Assembly: GCA_903927775.1 (NCBI GenBank) | Contig: CAIYOE010000106.1 | Location: 1-16,698 of the forward strand | From: an uncultured Micrococcales bacterium | GTDB taxonomy: Bacteria > Actinomycetota > Actinomycetes > Actinomycetales > Microbacteriaceae | DNA length: 16,698 bases | Reading direction: 5' to 3' | Shown here: positions 1-7,295 of the stretch, in pieces | How positions within the stretch are numbered: position 1 is the first letter of the stretch | Layout of the letters: every line of letters begins with the position of its first letter | Translations under genes and position numbers: made by a program | The notes under the pieces: model-generated | The model's database searches: none | Told to the model about the DNA's origin: nothing | The model's input: the letters and a program-made list of their open reading frames with translations, nothing else

Positions 1-139
1 GGCGGACAGCGGCTTCCGACAGACCAACCGCTTTGCCAATTTCCGCATAAGACTTGCGGCCATCATGTTGGAGTTGCTCGATTATCGACTTGCTAACTTC
101 ATCAAGTTGGCTGGTTTTTGTTCTGAGCACTCGCGACAT
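1..139 (-). CDS. Lrp/AsnC-family transcriptional regulator, N-terminal part (cut by window edge)
   Basis: Read on the complement, the stretch from the ATG at 139 down to 1 gives 46 codons without a stop. It starts MSRVLRTKTSQLDEVSK and continues with IIEQLQHDGRKSYAEIGKAV and GLSEAAVR. This is the N-terminal winged helix-turn-helix of Lrp/AsnC (feast/famine) regulators: the opening 'LDEVSKSIIEQL' helix, 'DGRKSYAEIG', then the recognition helix 'GLSEAAVR'. The ligand-binding RAM domain would lie beyond the left edge. I see no clear Shine-Dalgarno before this ATG, so the exact start is uncertain. Such regulators sense amino acids or small amines and often control neighbouring transport and catabolic genes. 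With potDABC and an aminotransferase nearby, a polyamine/GABA effector is a reasonable inference, not shown. The family call is firm; the target is not. Confidence 0.82.
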   Translation of the reverse strand, partial: MSRVLRTKTSQLDEVSKSIIEQLQHDGRKSYAEIGKAVGLSEAAVR

Positions 140-338
140 ACAACGATTTTGCCATAAAAAAAGGCCTTATACGAGCGAATCAATCGTTTACTTGCCATTT
201 TGGTGCGTATTTGTTACCAAACCGAGCCTTTTTGCTTCGGATTCCGATCCCTGAATGTGTTTATTGAGGAAACTGGTTTTATCAACAACTCAATCGCTCT
301 AAACAGCGAGGATTGAAGACCGTGACTCTAATGGATTC
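140..338. promoter_or_regulatory. Divergent intergenic region between the Lrp-type regulator and the FtsK-like gene
   Basis: About 200 AT-rich bases lie between two divergent start codons and must hold both promoters. Seen here are the 8-bp palindrome AAGGCCTT (around 162-169), a TATAAG-like hexamer on the minus strand next to it, and CCATTTTGG at 195-203, upstream of the regulator. No -35/-10 pair is good enough to name with confidence. Immediately before the FtsK-like start, TCTAAT occupies 327-332, exactly -12 to -7 from the ATG, which would fit a leaderless transcript. Confidence 0.4.
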
Positions 339-1523
339 ATGCAGTTGCTCTGGGTAGTTCCCTCTGTTGGATACGGAATATTCTTACTGGTGACTACCGG
401 ACAGTGGTTCGGCTTGGTTTTTGGCGGCCTGAGTCTATTTTCTACCGTGGTCTCCCTAGTCTCTAAAGACAGGAGGCCCGCAGTTTCCAAAGATCAGCCG
501 GTGCACTTTGGCCCTGGTCGCATTGCGATCGGAAATAGAATCCTGCCAAGATGGGAGGCCCTCTGGAAAGCCGAATGGGCCGAGCAGGTTTACGCCGCGC
601 TCGTTGCAAAGAATCACCGAACGCAGGCAAGACTTCGGGTAAGTGCCAAGCTGGCTGGTTCTCTGTCGGCCGATCACCGGCCCCCAGGTCAGCTTTGCTT
701 GTGGCTCGGTTTTGCGGGAACCGATTCCGTCGAAGTAAACCTGTCGGAAGCCGGAGGGCACGGTATTTTGGTTGGACCAACCGGCTCTGGGAAAAGCCAG
801 CTCCTGACATCGATGTTGGTTTCGGCCTGCCAGGGTTATTCCCCAGCTGCGCTCCGACTCGCTCTAGTGGATTTCAAAGGTGGTTCCGCCTTGTGCGGCT
901 TTGCAGGCACCGGCTGGAACTATGGATTCGAGACCGATCTTAGTGAGTCTGCTCAGGAACTGGTCGCTCGCATTAGGCGAGAGTTACGTGATCGGCAAGT
1001 GTTGCTGGCCGCTCACCAAGCCGCCCGCATCCAGGATTTGCCCGAACTCTCCAGGCCACCCGTGCTGTTGTTGGTTATCGATGAACTTCAGGCAGTTTTG
1101 CAGATTTCCGAAATCCAAAACTCACTCGAGGACATTGCAGCCCGTGGGCGCTCGCTCGGTGTTCACCTGCTGGCTACCACCCAGTCCCTACAGGGAATTT
1201 CGAGGTCTTTGCTGGTGAACTTGGGTTTCAGGATTGCCATTGGTAAACCAGACCCGATTGACCTTGCGCAGTTGGGTATTTCAAGGCAACCTGAGCAGCC
1301 ACTAGGCGATCCAAAGTTGGATACCGCTTGGATTATGGCGCGGTATTCCTCGCCGAACGAAATTGGAAGTTTTCTGTTTCCGGCCGGGGGTGCTGTGTCT
1401 CAAAACTTGACTAAATATCTTTTTTCGACAGAAAGCAAAACAAAAGATTACTCAAATGAGGTTTTTGATACTGATTTCGTGGAAAAGCCACTAAAAAACT
1501 TCGATTTCAGTTTTGGATTCTAA
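339..1523 (+). CDS. Membrane-anchored FtsK/EccC-like P-loop ATPase, single ATPase domain
   Basis: 394 residues. The N-terminus has two hydrophobic segments (about 2-20 and 22-42), followed by a linker and one FtsK/SpoIIIE-type motor domain. Walker A is GPTGSGKS at 146-153, 'LVDFKGGSAL' follows around 176-185, Walker B is LLLVIDEL with D248/E249, and a sensor-like 'LLATTQS' comes next. The DFKGG motif and the two-helix N-terminus recall EccC of type VII secretion, but EccC has two or three ATPase domains and FtsK has four TM helices plus a gamma domain; neither is present. The C-terminus is acidic and aromatic. The in-frame region upstream is closed by a stop at 300-302 and has no better start; no Shine-Dalgarno precedes the ATG. 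No WXG100 or other secretion genes are adjacent. DNA or protein translocation is possible; the substrate is unknown. Confidence 0.8.
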   Translation: MQLLWVVPSVGYGIFLLVTTGQWFGLVFGGLSLFSTVVSLVSKDRRPAVSKDQPVHFGPGRIAIGNRILPRWEALWKAEWAEQVYAALVAKNHRTQARLRVSAKLAGSLSADHRPPGQLCLWLGFAGTDSVEVNLSEAGGHGILVGPTGSGKSQLLTSMLVSACQGYSPAALRLALVDFKGGSALCGFAGTGWNYGFETDLSESAQELVARIRRELRDRQVLLAAHQAARIQDLPELSRPPVLLLVIDELQAVLQISEIQNSLEDIAARGRSLGVHLLATTQSLQGISRSLLVNLGFRIAIGKPDPIDLAQLGISRQPEQPLGDPKLDTAWIMARYSSPNEIGSFLFPAGGAVSQNLTKYLFSTESKTKDYSNEVFDTDFVEKPLKNFDFSFGF

Positions 1524-1535
1524 AAAGCACTGGGG

Positions 1536-1549
1536 ATTACTGCAGTAAT
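1536..1549. promoter_or_regulatory. 14-bp perfect palindrome, candidate operator upstream of potD
   Basis: ATTACTGCAGTAAT equals its own reverse complement. It begins 12 bases after the FtsK-like stop codon and ends about 107 bases before the potD start. Having no loop, it suits a dimeric DNA-binding protein better than an RNA hairpin. The binding protein is unknown; the nearby Lrp-type regulator is one candidate. Confidence 0.45.
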
Positions 1550-1554
1550 TGGCT

Positions 1555-1571
1555 AAACCAAAGGGGTTTTT
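1555..1571 (+). terminator. Weak hairpin with T-run after the FtsK-like gene
   Basis: AAACC and GGTTT form a 5-bp stem with a short loop, ending in a run of T. It lies 30 bases after the FtsK-like stop and before potD. The stem is short and A/T-rich, so this is at best a weak intrinsic terminator. Confidence 0.25.
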
Positions 1572-1641
1572 GTGGCAGTATTTTGTTTTGAACGCGAAAG
1601 CGGACATTCCAGTTCTGGTTGGGTCATTTTGGCCCTGACTT

Positions 1642-1647
1642 AAGGAG
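1642..1647 (+). promoter_or_regulatory. Ribosome binding site of potD
   Basis: AAGGAG lies 8 bases before the ATG at 1656. This strong Shine-Dalgarno fixes the potD start. Confidence 0.85.
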
Positions 1648-1655
1648 TCGGCACA

Positions 1656-2888
1656 ATGACTAACTCTCAAGATCCAATCCTTCGCGACCTAATGCGTTTG
1701 GCCAAGGCGCCAGTGACCCGCCGAACTGTTCTTGCAGGCGCGGGCATGTCTGCCGCTGCCGTAACCTTGGCGGCCTGTTCCCCGGGCGGTGCCAAGCACC
1801 TAAGCCCGGTGAAAGACCTTTCTTCTTCTCAGCACGTGGTCACCTGGGATGACTGGCCCTACTACATGGATGACAGCGACAACCCACAGTCTCCGACAAT
1901 CAAGGGATTCCAAGCCGCCAGCGGCATCAAGGTGGTTTACAACACCAACGTCGACGACAACAACAGCTACTACGCACGCATTAAGAATCAACTTGGCCAG
2001 GGTAAGGACACCGGTGCCGACACCATGTGTCTAACCGACTGGATGGCAGCCCGACTAATCAATAGCGGTCTCGTTCAGGATTTCAACTACAAGTTGCTGC
2101 CAAACGTTACCAAGAATCTCGATCCCTACTACAAGGGCGCCGCTTGGTCCTACGACCCGGACCGCAAGGCATCGCTGCCCTGGAAGGGCATAATCGCGGG
2201 CATCGGCTACCACAAAGAAAACTATAAAAAGGTAACCGGTCAAGACGCACCGACCTCTGTAGCGGATCTTTTCACCAACCCAGCTCTAAAAGGAAAGGTT
2301 GTCGTGCTTAGCGAGATGCGCGACACCATCGGTGTAATGATGATGGCCGACGGCATCGACATTTCGTCTTTCACCGCGGATGATTTCCACAACACGCTCG
2401 ACAAGTTCACGAGCTATGTCAAGAGTGGGCAGGTTCGTGGCATCAAGGGAAACAGCTATGTCGATGACCTAAAGAACGGCGACGCAGTGGCTGGAATCGT
2501 CTGGGCGGGCGACATCGTGAGCACGAACAACGAACTCGGCAAAGACATTCTTGGGGTGGTTCTTCCGGACTCGGGCAGCACCTACGCCTGCGATAACTTC
2601 CTAATACCAATGGGTTCCCAGCACGCTGCCAACGCCGAAGCACTCATCAACTACTACTACGAACCAGAAGTAGCAGCCATGCTGGCCCTCGGAGGGGTTT
2701 TCTACGTTCCTCCGGTGAAGGCAGATTTGGTCAAGCCTCTGGTGGCTGCCAAAAATTCTGCTTTGGCATCGAACGAATTGATTTTCCCTACCGACCTGAG
2801 CAAGTTCCACCAGTTCCGTCCGTTGTCAGCAAAAGAAGACAACGAGTTCAGCAAGGCATGGTCAGACGCAGCGAATGGAGTTGTTTAG
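1656..2888 (+). CDS. potD: Polyamine (putrescine/spermidine) ABC transporter substrate-binding lipoprotein
   Basis: 410 residues. The N-terminus is a Tat-type lipoprotein signal: twin arginine at 22-23 (TRRTVLAGAG), a hydrophobic stretch, then the lipobox LAAC with the lipidated cysteine at 41. The mature part starts its first strand at 'VTWDDWPYYMD' and has the PotD/PotF-like features 'ADTMCLTDWMAARL', 'SLPWKGIIAGIGYHKENY' and 'LKGKVVVLSEMRDTIGVMMM', and near the C-terminus 'DNFLIPMGS'. PotD proteins capture polyamines outside the membrane and deliver them to PotBC. Export folded through Tat with lipid anchoring is common for actinobacterial binding proteins. It is the first gene of potDABC. 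Exact substrate preference cannot be read from the sequence. The family call is strong, the symbol somewhat less so. Confidence 0.88.
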   Translation: MTNSQDPILRDLMRLAKAPVTRRTVLAGAGMSAAAVTLAACSPGGAKHLSPVKDLSSSQHVVTWDDWPYYMDDSDNPQSPTIKGFQAASGIKVVYNTNVDDNNSYYARIKNQLGQGKDTGADTMCLTDWMAARLINSGLVQDFNYKLLPNVTKNLDPYYKGAAWSYDPDRKASLPWKGIIAGIGYHKENYKKVTGQDAPTSVADLFTNPALKGKVVVLSEMRDTIGVMMMADGIDISSFTADDFHNTLDKFTSYVKSGQVRGIKGNSYVDDLKNGDAVAGIVWAGDIVSTNNELGKDILGVVLPDSGSTYACDNFLIPMGSQHAANAEALINYYYEPEVAAMLALGGVFYVPPVKADLVKPLVAAKNSALASNELIFPTDLSKFHQFRPLSAKEDNEFSKAWSDAANGVV

Positions 2889-4010
2889 TTGGCAAAAGAG
2901 TTCGTCCCCGCGGGAGCAGATCTAGAACTTAGAGGCATTCGCAAGGAGTTTCCCGGCTTTACGGCCATAGAAAACCTAGACCTTCAGATCCCGGCAGGCG
3001 AGTTCTTTGCACTGCTTGGCCCGTCTGGTTGCGGTAAGACCACCACACTCCGAATCATTGCCGGACTTGAGGAGCCCACCTCTGGCCAAGTGATGTTAGG
3101 TGGCCAGGACGTTACCTTTACCAAACCTCACGAGCGCCCGGTGAACACCGTTTTCCAGAGCTACGCGTTGTTCCCTCACATGTCGATTCTCGAGAACGTG
3201 GCCTTCGGTCTTCGTCGTCGCAAAATCGAAAACCCAATACCCAAGGCCATGGATGCCCTCAACCTGGTTGAGCTTGGCTATGCGGCGGAGCGTCGCCCAC
3301 AGCAGCTGTCGGGTGGTCAGCAGCAGCGCGTTGCCTTGGCCCGCGCTCTGGTTAACAGACCATCGCTACTCTTGCTAGACGAGCCACTTGGAGCCCTTGA
3401 CCTCAAGTTGCGTCGCCAGATGCAGATCGAGCTCAAGGCTATCCAGATGGAAGTTGGACTTACCTTCTTGCACGTGACTCACGACCAAGAAGAAGCGATG
3501 GACATGGCAGACACTGTGGCTGTGATGCATAAGGGTCGTATCGAGCAGATGGGTGCACCCGAGGCGCTTTACGAGCGCCCGAAAACCGCATTCGTGGCCA
3601 AGTTCCTCGGTCAGTCCAACATCTTTGTTGGTCAGGCCGTTGAATCGTCGGCGAATTCGCTGGCGATCGAAATCGCGGGCACGAAGTTGAGCGTTCCCAA
3701 GCACCGCGCCGAGAAGCAATCCGGAAAGATTGCACTGGGTGTGAGACCAGAAAAGGCATTTTTCCACCACGAGGCACCCGCCACAAGCCCCGACTTGAAC
3801 ATTCTCGGACCGGGTGAGATCAAGGACATCCGCTTCACCGGCGTTAGCAATCAGTACCTGATAGAGATTCCAAACGTGGGCGACCTGATTGTCTTTGCTC
3901 AAAACGTGGGCATGAGCCCTGTGGCTGAACTCGGCCAGCAAGTTTGGGTGTCTTTCAAAGTAGAGCACACCTTTGGTTTGTCGGACTTGCCTGCCGGCGA
4001 CGAGGACTAG
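2889..4010 (+). CDS. potA: Polyamine ABC transporter ATP-binding protein
   Basis: 373 residues, starting at a TTG directly after the potD stop codon (zero gap). GGAG at 2877-2880, inside the end of potD, is correctly spaced for this TTG, so the start is well supported and translation is probably coupled. The ATPase domain is complete: Walker A GPSGCGKT at 44-51, Q-loop glutamine 90, signature LSGGQ at 140-144, Walker B LLLLDEP at 160-166, D-loop 'GALD', and switch histidine 198. After about residue 235 comes a TOBE-like domain ('LGQSNIFVG', 'LGVRPEKAFF'), as in PotA and other MalK-like ATPases. It powers import through PotBC on the cytoplasmic face of the membrane. Confidence 0.9.
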   Translation: MAKEFVPAGADLELRGIRKEFPGFTAIENLDLQIPAGEFFALLGPSGCGKTTTLRIIAGLEEPTSGQVMLGGQDVTFTKPHERPVNTVFQSYALFPHMSILENVAFGLRRRKIENPIPKAMDALNLVELGYAAERRPQQLSGGQQQRVALARALVNRPSLLLLDEPLGALDLKLRRQMQIELKAIQMEVGLTFLHVTHDQEEAMDMADTVAVMHKGRIEQMGAPEALYERPKTAFVAKFLGQSNIFVGQAVESSANSLAIEIAGTKLSVPKHRAEKQSGKIALGVRPEKAFFHHEAPATSPDLNILGPGEIKDIRFTGVSNQYLIEIPNVGDLIVFAQNVGMSPVAELGQQVWVSFKVEHTFGLSDLPAGDED

Positions 4011-4012
4011 TC

Positions 4013-4927
4013 ATGGCATTCGCTGCTTTCTCATCGAATAAGCCGGCGCCAAACGCCGCCCCTATGAAGTCGGGCAAAATTGTCTTGGCTCTGCTTCTTC
4101 CGGGTCTGCTCTACCTGGCAATGTTCTTTATGGTTCCGTTGGCATCCTTGTTGGTTACGTCTCTCGAATCTCCAGATCCGTCAGGAGCAATCGGACAGTA
4201 CGTCTACGCGGTTGATTTCAGCAGTTACGGAAACGTGATCAGCAGGTACTTCCCCCAAATCCTGCGCTCGTTCGGTTACGCGTTCGCCGCCACATTCTTT
4301 GCGTTAGTCATCAGCTACCCGCTGGCCTACTTCATCGGTGTTCGCCTGCGCACCCGACCACTTATCCAGAAGCTAACCCTCACTCTGGTGATCGCTCCCT
4401 TCTTTATCTCATTCCTGCTTCGAACCATCGCCTGGAAGCAAATCTTGAGCGATAACTCGCCGACCCTAACGTTTCTAAGAAGCATCCATCTTTTGGGCGA
4501 TAATCAGTTCTTTTTGGGAACTCCATTTGCCGTAATTTGGGGTTTGACCTACAACTTCATCCCGTTCATGACGCTGCCTCTTTACACCTCGCTGGAGCGT
4601 CTGGATCTGCGTTATCTAGAGGCCGCCGGAGATCTCTATGCCAACCCGGCACAGGTTTTCCGCAAAATAACTCTGCCGCTAACCATGCCCGGTGTTATCA
4701 GCGGAACTCTTCTCACCTTTATCCCAATCACTGGTGACTACGTGAATGCCAGTCGGGACTTCTTGGGCTCGTCGCAAACATCGATGATTGGAAACATGGT
4801 TCAGGCGGACTTCCTGCAAAACAGTGACTATCCGTCGGCTTCCGCTTTGTCGGCCATTTTGATGGGTGTCATTTTGCTCCTTGTTACCGTTTACGTTCGG
4901 AGAACCGGAACGGAGGACCTCCTATGA
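4013..4927 (+). CDS. potB: Polyamine ABC transporter permease PotB
   Basis: 304 residues from the ATG at 4013, two bases after the potA stop. GAGGA at 4002-4006 supports this start; the reading frame stays open further upstream but only inside potA coding sequence. The protein is a typical binding-protein-dependent permease with about six membrane helices, the first around 'IVLALLLPGLLYLAMFFMV'. The cytoplasmic EAA loop starts at E203 (EAAGDLYANPAQVF) and continues to 'ITLPLTMPG'; this loop docks on PotA. The last codons overlap potC in an ATGA junction. It pairs with PotC to form the membrane channel. Confidence 0.9.
   Translation: MAFAAFSSNKPAPNAAPMKSGKIVLALLLPGLLYLAMFFMVPLASLLVTSLESPDPSGAIGQYVYAVDFSSYGNVISRYFPQILRSFGYAFAATFFALVISYPLAYFIGVRLRTRPLIQKLTLTLVIAPFFISFLLRTIAWKQILSDNSPTLTFLRSIHLLGDNQFFLGTPFAVIWGLTYNFIPFMTLPLYTSLERLDLRYLEAAGDLYANPAQVFRKITLPLTMPGVISGTLLTFIPITGDYVNASRDFLGSSQTSMIGNMVQADFLQNSDYPSASALSAILMGVILLLVTVYVRRTGTEDLL
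4912..4922 (+). promoter_or_regulatory. Strong potC ribosome binding site inside a small palindrome
   Basis: GGAGG at 4912-4916 is a near-ideal Shine-Dalgarno, 7 bases before the potC ATG at 4924. It is followed at once by its complement, giving GGAGGACCTCC. The single-base centre is too small for a full RNA hairpin, so its meaning is unclear. Confidence 0.7.
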
Positions 4928-5730
4928 AAAAGCTTCGACTTGGTCGCAGGATCCTTCCGCTCTATTCGCTTTTGGCGCTGGTCTACTTACTGATTCCTAT
5001 CGCCTACACGATCGCTTTTTCATTCAATAATTCCAAGGGGCGAACTAACACGACCTGGCAGGGTTTCACCTTTAGTAAGTGGGGAGATGTCTGCAACCAA
5101 GCGGGAATTTGCGAGGCGTTTGGCAACTCGCTCTTTATTGGAGCGGTTTCAACCCTCGTGGCCACCGTCCTAGGAACCGCCATTGCAATCGCTCTAGTTC
5201 GCTACCGCTTCAAGTTCCGCAGCCTGGTAAGCCTTTCACTGTTCCTACCTATGGCAACCCCCGAAGTTGTAATGGGTGCCGGTTTGGCCGCACTGTTCTT
5301 CAACCTGGGAGCAGAGCAAGGTTTCGCAACTATCATCATCTCGCACGTCATGTTTTGCCTGAGTTTTGTTGTTGTAACGGTAAAGGCACGAGTTCAGACT
5401 CTGGATCCGGTTTTAGAAGAGGCCGGTCGAGACCTCTACGCCAACCCGGCCCAGGTGTTTTGGCGAATCACTTTCCCGCTTTTGCTTCCGGGAATCGTGT
5501 CCGCTGCGTTGTTGTCTTTTGCTCTCAGCTTCGATGATTTCATCATCACCTACTTCAACGCCGGCCCGGTCACCACGTTCCCGCTACTTATTTATGTGGC
5601 CGCATCAAAGGGTGTTCCCGCCGAGACAAATGTCATCGCAAGTGGTGTTTTCCTGCTCGCAATTTTCACCGTGATCGGTACCCAGATTGCTTCGAACGCC
5701 CGTGCCAGGCGCCATGCCAAGTTCAACTAA
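4924..5730 (+). CDS. potC: Polyamine ABC transporter permease PotC
   Basis: 268 residues. The ATG overlaps the potB stop by four bases (ATGA), a sign of translational coupling. About six membrane helices are visible, the first near 'LYSLLALVYLLIPIAYTIAF'. The EAA loop begins at E166 as EAGRDLYANPAQVFWR and ends 'ITFPLLLPGI'. 'SFALSFDDFIITYF' after the loop is characteristic of PotC permeases. The EAA core DLYANPAQVF is identical in PotB and PotC. This is the last gene of the operon and is followed by a strong hairpin terminator. It forms the heterodimeric inner-membrane channel with PotB. Confidence 0.9.
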   Translation: MKKLRLGRRILPLYSLLALVYLLIPIAYTIAFSFNNSKGRTNTTWQGFTFSKWGDVCNQAGICEAFGNSLFIGAVSTLVATVLGTAIAIALVRYRFKFRSLVSLSLFLPMATPEVVMGAGLAALFFNLGAEQGFATIIISHVMFCLSFVVVTVKARVQTLDPVLEEAGRDLYANPAQVFWRITFPLLLPGIVSAALLSFALSFDDFIITYFNAGPVTTFPLLIYVAASKGVPAETNVIASGVFLLAIFTVIGTQIASNARARRHAKFN

Positions 5731-5739
5731 TTCTTAGGT

Positions 5740-5781
5740 AAAAAGAAACCCCCGAGGCGATTGTGCCTCGGGGATTTCTTT
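5740..5781. terminator. Bidirectional intrinsic terminator between potC and the aminotransferase gene
   Basis: CCCCGAGGC (5750-5758) pairs perfectly with GCCTCGGGG (5765-5773) around a 6-base loop. An A-rich flank sits on the left and a T-rich flank on the right, so the hairpin has a U-run in either direction. It lies between convergent genes and can end both potDABC and gabT transcripts. Confidence 0.9.
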
Positions 5782-5788
5782 TGCGGAT

Positions 5789-7123
5789 TTACAGGGCCGC
5801 TAGGCCGGCCTCTAGAACGTCTAGGGCGTCGTTGAGTAGTTCATCGCTGATTACCAACGGCGGCAAGAAACGAATCACGTTGTAGTGCGTTCCAGCGTTC
5901 AAAACCAGTACGCCGTTCTGGTGGCAATGCGCCACAAGCTTGTCTACTGCAGTCTTGTTTGGGTTACGGGTTCCCGCTTCTACGAACTCGATTGCTACCA
6001 TGGCGCCACGGCCTCGGACCTCGCCGATTACCGGGTACTTTGTTGCAAGTTCGGCAAGGCGCGTCTTTAGGGTTTTCTCGATTCGCTGAGCGTTCTCGAG
6101 CACACCTCCGGCCTCAATCTGCTTCAAGACTGAGACCGCGGCTGCTGCTGAAACCGGGTTTCCGCCAAAGGTTCCACCGATTCCACCAGGGTGGGAGGCG
6201 TCCATGATGTCTGCTCGACCGGTTACTGCCGAGAGCACCATCCCGCCGGCGATTCCCTTGGCGATGGTAACTAAATCCGGTACGAAAGTAGGTTCGTATT
6301 CGCTTGCGAACCACTGTCCGGTTCGGGCGATACCAGCCTGTACTTCGTCTGCAATAACAACAATGCCGTTGGCCTTAGCCCAATTTGCAAGCTCGGTGAG
6401 GAATCCAGGAGCTGGAACAATAAATCCGCCCTCGCCCTGGATCGGTTCAATCACAATGGCAGCAAGGTTTTCGGCTCCGATTCGCTTGTCCATGTAGTTG
6501 ATTGCGCGCGCGGCAGCCTCAGGGCCGGTTAGGCCCTCTGGGTCGCGGAAAGGGTACGACATTGGCACGTGGGTCACTCCCGGCGCGAATGGTCCGAACC
6601 CGGAACCGTAAGGCATGGCCTTGAAGTTCATTGCCATGGTCAGGTTGGTTCGGCCGTGGTAACCGTGATCGAAAACCGCGATTTCTCCACGCTTCGTGAA
6701 CTTGCGAGCAAGTTTTACCGCGTTTTCTACGGCCTCGGAACCGGAGTTGAAAAGCGCCGAACGCTTCTCGAAGTCACCCGGAGTGTGCTTGTTCAAAAGT
6801 TCGCAAACCTCCACGTACTGCTCGTAGGGGGTCACGGTAAAGAGTGTGTGGGTAAGTTGACCCACCTGGTGCGAGACAGCATCGATGACGCCCTGGTTGG
6901 TGTGGCCGATAGAGACCACACCGATGCCCGAACCTAGGTCGATGAAGTGGTTGCCGTCGACGTCTACCACGATGGCGCCGTTGGCCTTCTCGATGTAGAT
7001 CGGAAGTGCTGCGCCGACGCCGTGCGAGACTGCCTTTAGGCGTCTGGCCTGCAGTTCCTTTGACTTTGGACCCGGGATTGCGGAGACAATTTTTCGCTCT
7101 TGCGCGATGCTGAACTCAACCAT
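5789..7123 (-). CDS. gabT: 4-aminobutyrate aminotransferase family enzyme (PLP, class III)
   Basis: 444 residues from the ATG at 7123. AGGA lies 8 bases upstream on the minus strand, and the resulting N-terminus (MVEFSIAQERKIVSAIPGPK) matches the actinobacterial GabT pattern. An ATG at 7162 would add 13 residues without a good ribosome site. Fold type I class-III aminotransferase features are in place: 'NSGSEAVENAVKLAR' at 126-140, 'FDHGYHGRT' at 151-159, 'IEPIQGEGG' at 225-233, 'IADEVQAGIARTG' with D259/E260, and the PLP-binding lysine K289 in 'TIAKGIAGG'. The enzyme transfers the amino group of GABA (or a related omega-amine) to 2-oxoglutarate, giving succinate semialdehyde and glutamate. 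Next to a polyamine importer it may act in putrescine catabolism. No succinate-semialdehyde dehydrogenase gene is in view. The substrate remains inference. Confidence 0.88.
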   Translation of the reverse strand: MVEFSIAQERKIVSAIPGPKSKELQARRLKAVSHGVGAALPIYIEKANGAIVVDVDGNHFIDLGSGIGVVSIGHTNQGVIDAVSHQVGQLTHTLFTVTPYEQYVEVCELLNKHTPGDFEKRSALFNSGSEAVENAVKLARKFTKRGEIAVFDHGYHGRTNLTMAMNFKAMPYGSGFGPFAPGVTHVPMSYPFRDPEGLTGPEAAARAINYMDKRIGAENLAAIVIEPIQGEGGFIVPAPGFLTELANWAKANGIVVIADEVQAGIARTGQWFASEYEPTFVPDLVTIAKGIAGGMVLSAVTGRADIMDASHPGGIGGTFGGNPVSAAAAVSVLKQIEAGGVLENAQRIEKTLKTRLAELATKYPVIGEVRGRGAMVAIEFVEAGTRNPNKTAVDKLVAHCHQNGVLVLNAGTHYNVIRFLPPLVISDELLNDALDVLEAGLAAL

Positions 7124-7197
7124 GTTTTTAATCCTAAGACTCGGGGGGTAAAGCGGGCTCACTGCTCAGAAAGTTTCTTCAGTGTTTCAGTGGAATA

Positions 7198-7211
7198 CAA
7201 CCATTTGGTTG
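7198..7211. promoter_or_regulatory. Inverted repeat upstream of gabT, candidate operator
   Basis: CAACCATTTGGTTG has 6-bp perfect arms around TT. It lies 75 bases upstream of the gabT start, inside the 172-base divergent gap with dxr. The placement and a shared CCATTT(T)GG core with sites upstream of the Lrp-type regulator and potD suggest a regulator site. Which protein binds is not known. Confidence 0.4.
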
Positions 7212-7295
7212 CAAATAATGTTCCAAACGCCAATAGCGATTAGCAGCTGCAAAAAAGAGGGCAATGGCGCATGTGCCTAATGGCAAGATTGAGGC

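Noticed and set aside
54..254. Forward frame of 66 codons at the left edge
   Set aside because: It is antisense to the clear Lrp/AsnC N-terminus for its first half and continues into non-coding DNA.
3375..3968. Reverse frame of 197 codons opposite potA
   Set aside because: It is antisense to a complete, motif-perfect ATPase gene and shows no family features.
3944..4012. Upstream extension of potB by 23 residues inside potA
   Set aside because: The extension overlaps potA coding sequence, is not hydrophobic or family-like, and the ATG at 4013 has a well-spaced GAGGA.
7124..7162. Longer gabT start at 7162
   Set aside because: It adds 13 residues not matching the family N-terminus, while the ATG at 7123 has an AGGA ribosome site.
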